Below are positions 6,701 to 8,603 of a DNA stretch of 8,603 bases, in pieces. The notes beneath the pieces were generated by a model. That model was given only the letters and a program-made list of their open reading frames with translations. It ran no database searches and was not told where the DNA came from. Within the stretch, counting starts at the first letter, position 1; every line of letters begins with the position of its first letter. The stretch is from Anaerolineae bacterium (GTDB lineage Bacteria; Chloroflexota; Anaerolineae; DRVO01), in NCBI GenBank assembly GCA_012719195.1, contig JAAYAV010000403.1, positions 1 through 8,603 of the forward strand, in the 5' to 3' direction. Made by a program: the position numbers and the translations under genes.

Positions 6701-6703
6701 AGC

Positions 6704-7783
6704 ATGGACAGGCGCAGAGTGCTGGCGGTCTCGCTTGTGTTGGTCTCTGTGGCAGCGGCGTGTTCTTTGGCGGCGATGCTGGCGTTTCCCTTGGCTCTGG
6801 ATGTGCCCAGCGCGGCCGCGCAACCCGATGAGGACGCTCACGACTACCGATTGGCGTTCACCTCCAATCGGAATGGCGTCTACTCGATCTACACGGCCAA
6901 GCCGGATGGGGCCGACCTCGTCCGGCTCACAGAGGGACCCTTCGACGCTCAGGAGATAAGCGTCTCGCCAGATGGCGTGTCTATTGCCTACTGTCAGAAG
7001 CAACTCACCGAGTCAGGCATCAGTCTGTCGGTGGGCACGATAGCGGCTGACGGTGGTGCCTTCCGGATGCTTTCCGCAGCGGATGGCGCCCTCTACTCGC
7101 AGCCCACTTACTCGCCCGATGGTAGCGCCTTGGCTTACGTACGCGCAGAGCGGGGGCTAGGCAACATCATGGCCGGAGCGCCCGGCTGCGCCGAGATGAC
7201 CCGGCTGACAGACGGCATTTGGGACATGCAGCCGGCCTGGTCTCCCGACGGGCGGCGGATCGCTTTCACCTCAATGATGGGGAGCCGTGCGGAGATCTTC
7301 GTGGTAGACGCCGGCGGCGGTATGCGTGAGCGGCTCACCTGCCTCGGCGCATTCAGCGAGCACCCGGTCTGGTCTCCGGACGGGAAGCAGATCGCGTTCA
7401 CCTCCAATTGCGACGGCACCACTGCCGTCTACACCATGAACGCCGACGGCAGCAGCGTGCGCCAACTGACGCAGAGCCGGTCGCTGGATATCGAACCCTG
7501 TTGGTCGCCGGATGGCACCAGGATAGCCTTCTCGTCCGATCGAGACGGGGGCTTCGCGATCTACGTGGCTGACGCCCGCATGGGCCAGGAGCGCCGGCTG
7601 ACCGCTGAGGCGCCCGGCTGGCAGATGCAGCCCGGTTGGTCGCCCGACGGCAGCCGCATTGCTTTCACCGCCGGACTGGACGGGGAGTGGGACATCTACG
7701 TGGCGAACGCCGATGGCACCGGTGTGCAGCGCGTAACGACTGAACCGGGCCACGATCTGAGACCCCTGTGGATTCTGGACTGA
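6704..7783 (+). CDS. Exported beta-propeller protein with TolB/PD40 (WD40-like) repeats
   Basis: A 359-residue protein. The N-terminus has RRR (3-5), a hydrophobic stretch (6-32) and an AxA-like site near 37-39, so a signal peptide is likely; the DRRRVLA start loosely resembles a Tat motif, and VAAAC (17-20 region) is only a weak lipobox. From residue 49 on it consists of seven units of ~40-50 residues: a strand IAFTS, an IYV-x-DG hairpin, RLT, then PxWSPDG. SPDG motifs occur at 88-91, 137-140, 180-183, 224-227, 268-271 and 313-316; the last unit ends as PLWILD. This indicates a closed propeller of about seven blades, a binding scaffold in the periplasm or outside the cell, without visible catalytic residues. 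The ATG at 6704 fits the SD GGAGG at 6694-6698; the upstream in-frame ATG-like start would cut into the leader hairpin. It is not TolB itself, as the TolB N-terminal domain and Tol genes are absent. Confidence 0.88.
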   Translation: MDRRRVLAVSLVLVSVAAACSLAAMLAFPLALDVPSAAAQPDEDAHDYRLAFTSNRNGVYSIYTAKPDGADLVRLTEGPFDAQEISVSPDGVSIAYCQKQLTESGISLSVGTIAADGGAFRMLSAADGALYSQPTYSPDGSALAYVRAERGLGNIMAGAPGCAEMTRLTDGIWDMQPAWSPDGRRIAFTSMMGSRAEIFVVDAGGGMRERLTCLGAFSEHPVWSPDGKQIAFTSNCDGTTAVYTMNADGSSVRQLTQSRSLDIEPCWSPDGTRIAFSSDRDGGFAIYVADARMGQERRLTAEAPGWQMQPGWSPDGSRIAFTAGLDGEWDIYVANADGTGVQRVTTEPGHDLRPLWILD

Positions 7784-7804
7784 GTGCGAGTGCCTCGGCT
7801 GGGG

Positions 7805-8476
7805 TCAGGGCATGACGGTCACCAGCGTCATCCGGCCCACCAGAATGGTGCCCACGCCCATGAGGGCGTGGGCCAGCCAGGGCGCCGCGATGTTCTCAGT
7901 CCGCCGGAAGGCCCAGCCAAAGGCCAGCCCCATCCCCAGCATGGTGAGCACTGCCCCGACCGAAGAGAGGTCGAGGCTGGAGGTCGTCGTGCCCTGGAAG
8001 GGGGGCAGGTAATGCCAGACGGCGAAGAGGACGGCGGTCAGGGCCAGGCCCGGCCGGTAGCCGAGCGCCTCCGTGAGGCGGGGCTGGAGCCAGCCGCGGA
8101 AGAGGAACTCCTGGAAGGGGCTGAGGATCAGGAGCCAGATCGGCACCCCGGCGGCCAACTGCACGCCGAGCATGGGGGGCGGGAAGGCGGCGGGATCCCG
8201 GTGGGTGAGCAGCAGGTAGACGATGGTTAGTAGGCCGATGACCGCGCCCAGGCCCAGGGACGGCCCCAGTTTGGCGCGGGCGAATCCCTGGCGCCGCCAG
8301 TCCCGTGCGATCCACGCCCACCCCAACGGCAACAACAGCCCCAGGCCGACCACGGCCAGGAAGAGGATCGGATCGTAACGGCTCCAGAGGCTGATGGCGA
8401 AGTAGGCGACCATCACCACCGCTGCCTCAGCGAGCCCGCGGCGGGCCGACCGGACGTCCACAGGCTGCGTCGCCAC
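7805..8476 (-). CDS. CPBP-family intramembrane protease homologue (CAAX/Rce1/Abi type)
   Basis: A 223-residue integral membrane protein with hydrophobic segments at about 18-30, 36-57, 72-90, 103-120, 143-155, 172-190 and 197-218. Family motifs follow in order: QEFLFR (122-127) for motif 1 (EExxxR), FAVWH (151-155) for motif 2 (FxxxH), and HALMG (203-207) for motif 3 (HxxxN/D). The first Glu of motif 1 is Gln122, and the last position of motif 3 is Gly, so proteolytic activity is uncertain although both His and Arg127 are kept. CPBP proteins cleave prenylated or peptide substrates in the membrane, or have immunity-like roles in bacteria; none is indicated here. The start is GTG at 8474-8476, supported by GGGGAGG (8482-8488) 5 nt upstream. 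It converges with the propeller gene, with a 21-bp gap lacking a clear terminator. Confidence 0.87.
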   Translation of the reverse strand: MATQPVDVRSARRGLAEAAVVMVAYFAISLWSRYDPILFLAVVGLGLLLPLGWAWIARDWRRQGFARAKLGPSLGLGAVIGLLTIVYLLLTHRDPAAFPPPMLGVQLAAGVPIWLLILSPFQEFLFRGWLQPRLTEALGYRPGLALTAVLFAVWHYLPPFQGTTTSSLDLSSVGAVLTMLGMGLAFGWAFRRTENIAAPWLAHALMGVGTILVGRMTLVTVMP

Positions 8477-8481
8477 CAGCG

Positions 8482-8517
8482 CCTCCCCGCTACATCAGTC
8501 CTGCTAGTCAGAGTATA
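8482..8517 (-). promoter_or_regulatory. RBS and candidate -10 box of the CPBP gene
   Basis: On the minus strand TATACT (8512-8517) matches the sigma-70 -10 consensus at 5 of 6 positions and would start transcription near 8505, giving a ~29-nt leader. The SD GGGGAGG lies at 8482-8488. No good -35 hexamer is seen at 16-18 bp upstream. The rest of the window to 8603 shows no gene, only small GC-rich inverted repeats such as GGGC (8575-8578) with GCCC (8583-8586). Confidence 0.35.
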
Positions 8518-8603
8518 CAGCGAAGCTGAACTGTTAGCATCCTGCTCGGGCCTCTGTGGCCGTGGTGGCGGATCGGGCACGAGCCCTTGCCGGATGACGG
8601 GTC

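Noticed and set aside
7784..7804. Shared terminator between the convergent propeller and CPBP genes.
   Set aside because: The 21-bp gap contains no convincing inverted repeat or T-tract.
1..8603. CRISPR array, tRNA, transposase, phage or dedicated defence system.
   Set aside because: No regularly spaced repeats, cloverleaf tRNA, DDE/tyrosine recombinase motifs or defence-type gene sets were found on either strand. The CPBP (Abi-type) homologue alone does not support a defence system.

Overview
The window is GC-rich bacterial DNA, probably from a Chloroflexota (Anaerolineae-like) genome or a related environmental lineage. The best clue is a 1162-residue BTAD/AAA-ATPase/TPR regulator of the type abundant in that phylum. 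Palindromic intergenic repeats (TCATTCCGAG...GAGGAAT and CCCTCACCCC...GGGGTGAGGG) fit the same picture. This placement comes from remembered family resemblance, not from a search.

Layout, left to right: (1) the C-terminal part of a FAD-dependent oxidoreductase on +, cut by the window edge (1-706). (2) A 219-bp intergenic stretch between convergent genes holding three different palindromic repeats, the last folding as a possible three-way junction (842-921). (3) A DegT/DnrJ/EryC1/StrS-type PLP aminotransferase on - (926-2275). (4) 52 bp upstream of it and on the same strand, the large BTAD regulator (2328-5816). (5) A 185-bp divergent intergenic region with a candidate promoter and an exact heptamer direct repeat in front of the regulator. 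(6) A short secreted protein on + (6002-6595) that reads as a beta-lactamase-family serine hydrolase lacking its catalytic middle. (7) A secreted beta-propeller (TolB/PD40-type) protein on + (6704-7783), whose Shine-Dalgarno lies in a 9-bp perfect inverted repeat. (8) A convergent CPBP-family membrane protease homologue on - (7805-8476), with Gln in place of the first Glu of the EExxxR motif. (9) About 127 bp of upstream DNA with no gene that I can see.

How they may work together: the regulator and aminotransferase may be co-transcribed, and the regulator may bind its own promoter. The oxidoreductase and aminotransferase resemble enzymes often found in carbohydrate-modification gene sets, but no complete pathway is visible. 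The hydrolase remnant and the propeller protein are co-directional and both look exported. I found no CRISPR array, transposase, tRNA, rRNA, phage gene or recognisable defence system. The most interesting items are the gutted hydrolase that remains an open, well-started reading frame, the hairpin over the propeller gene's ribosome binding site, the regulator's heptamer repeats and the clover-like intergenic repeat.
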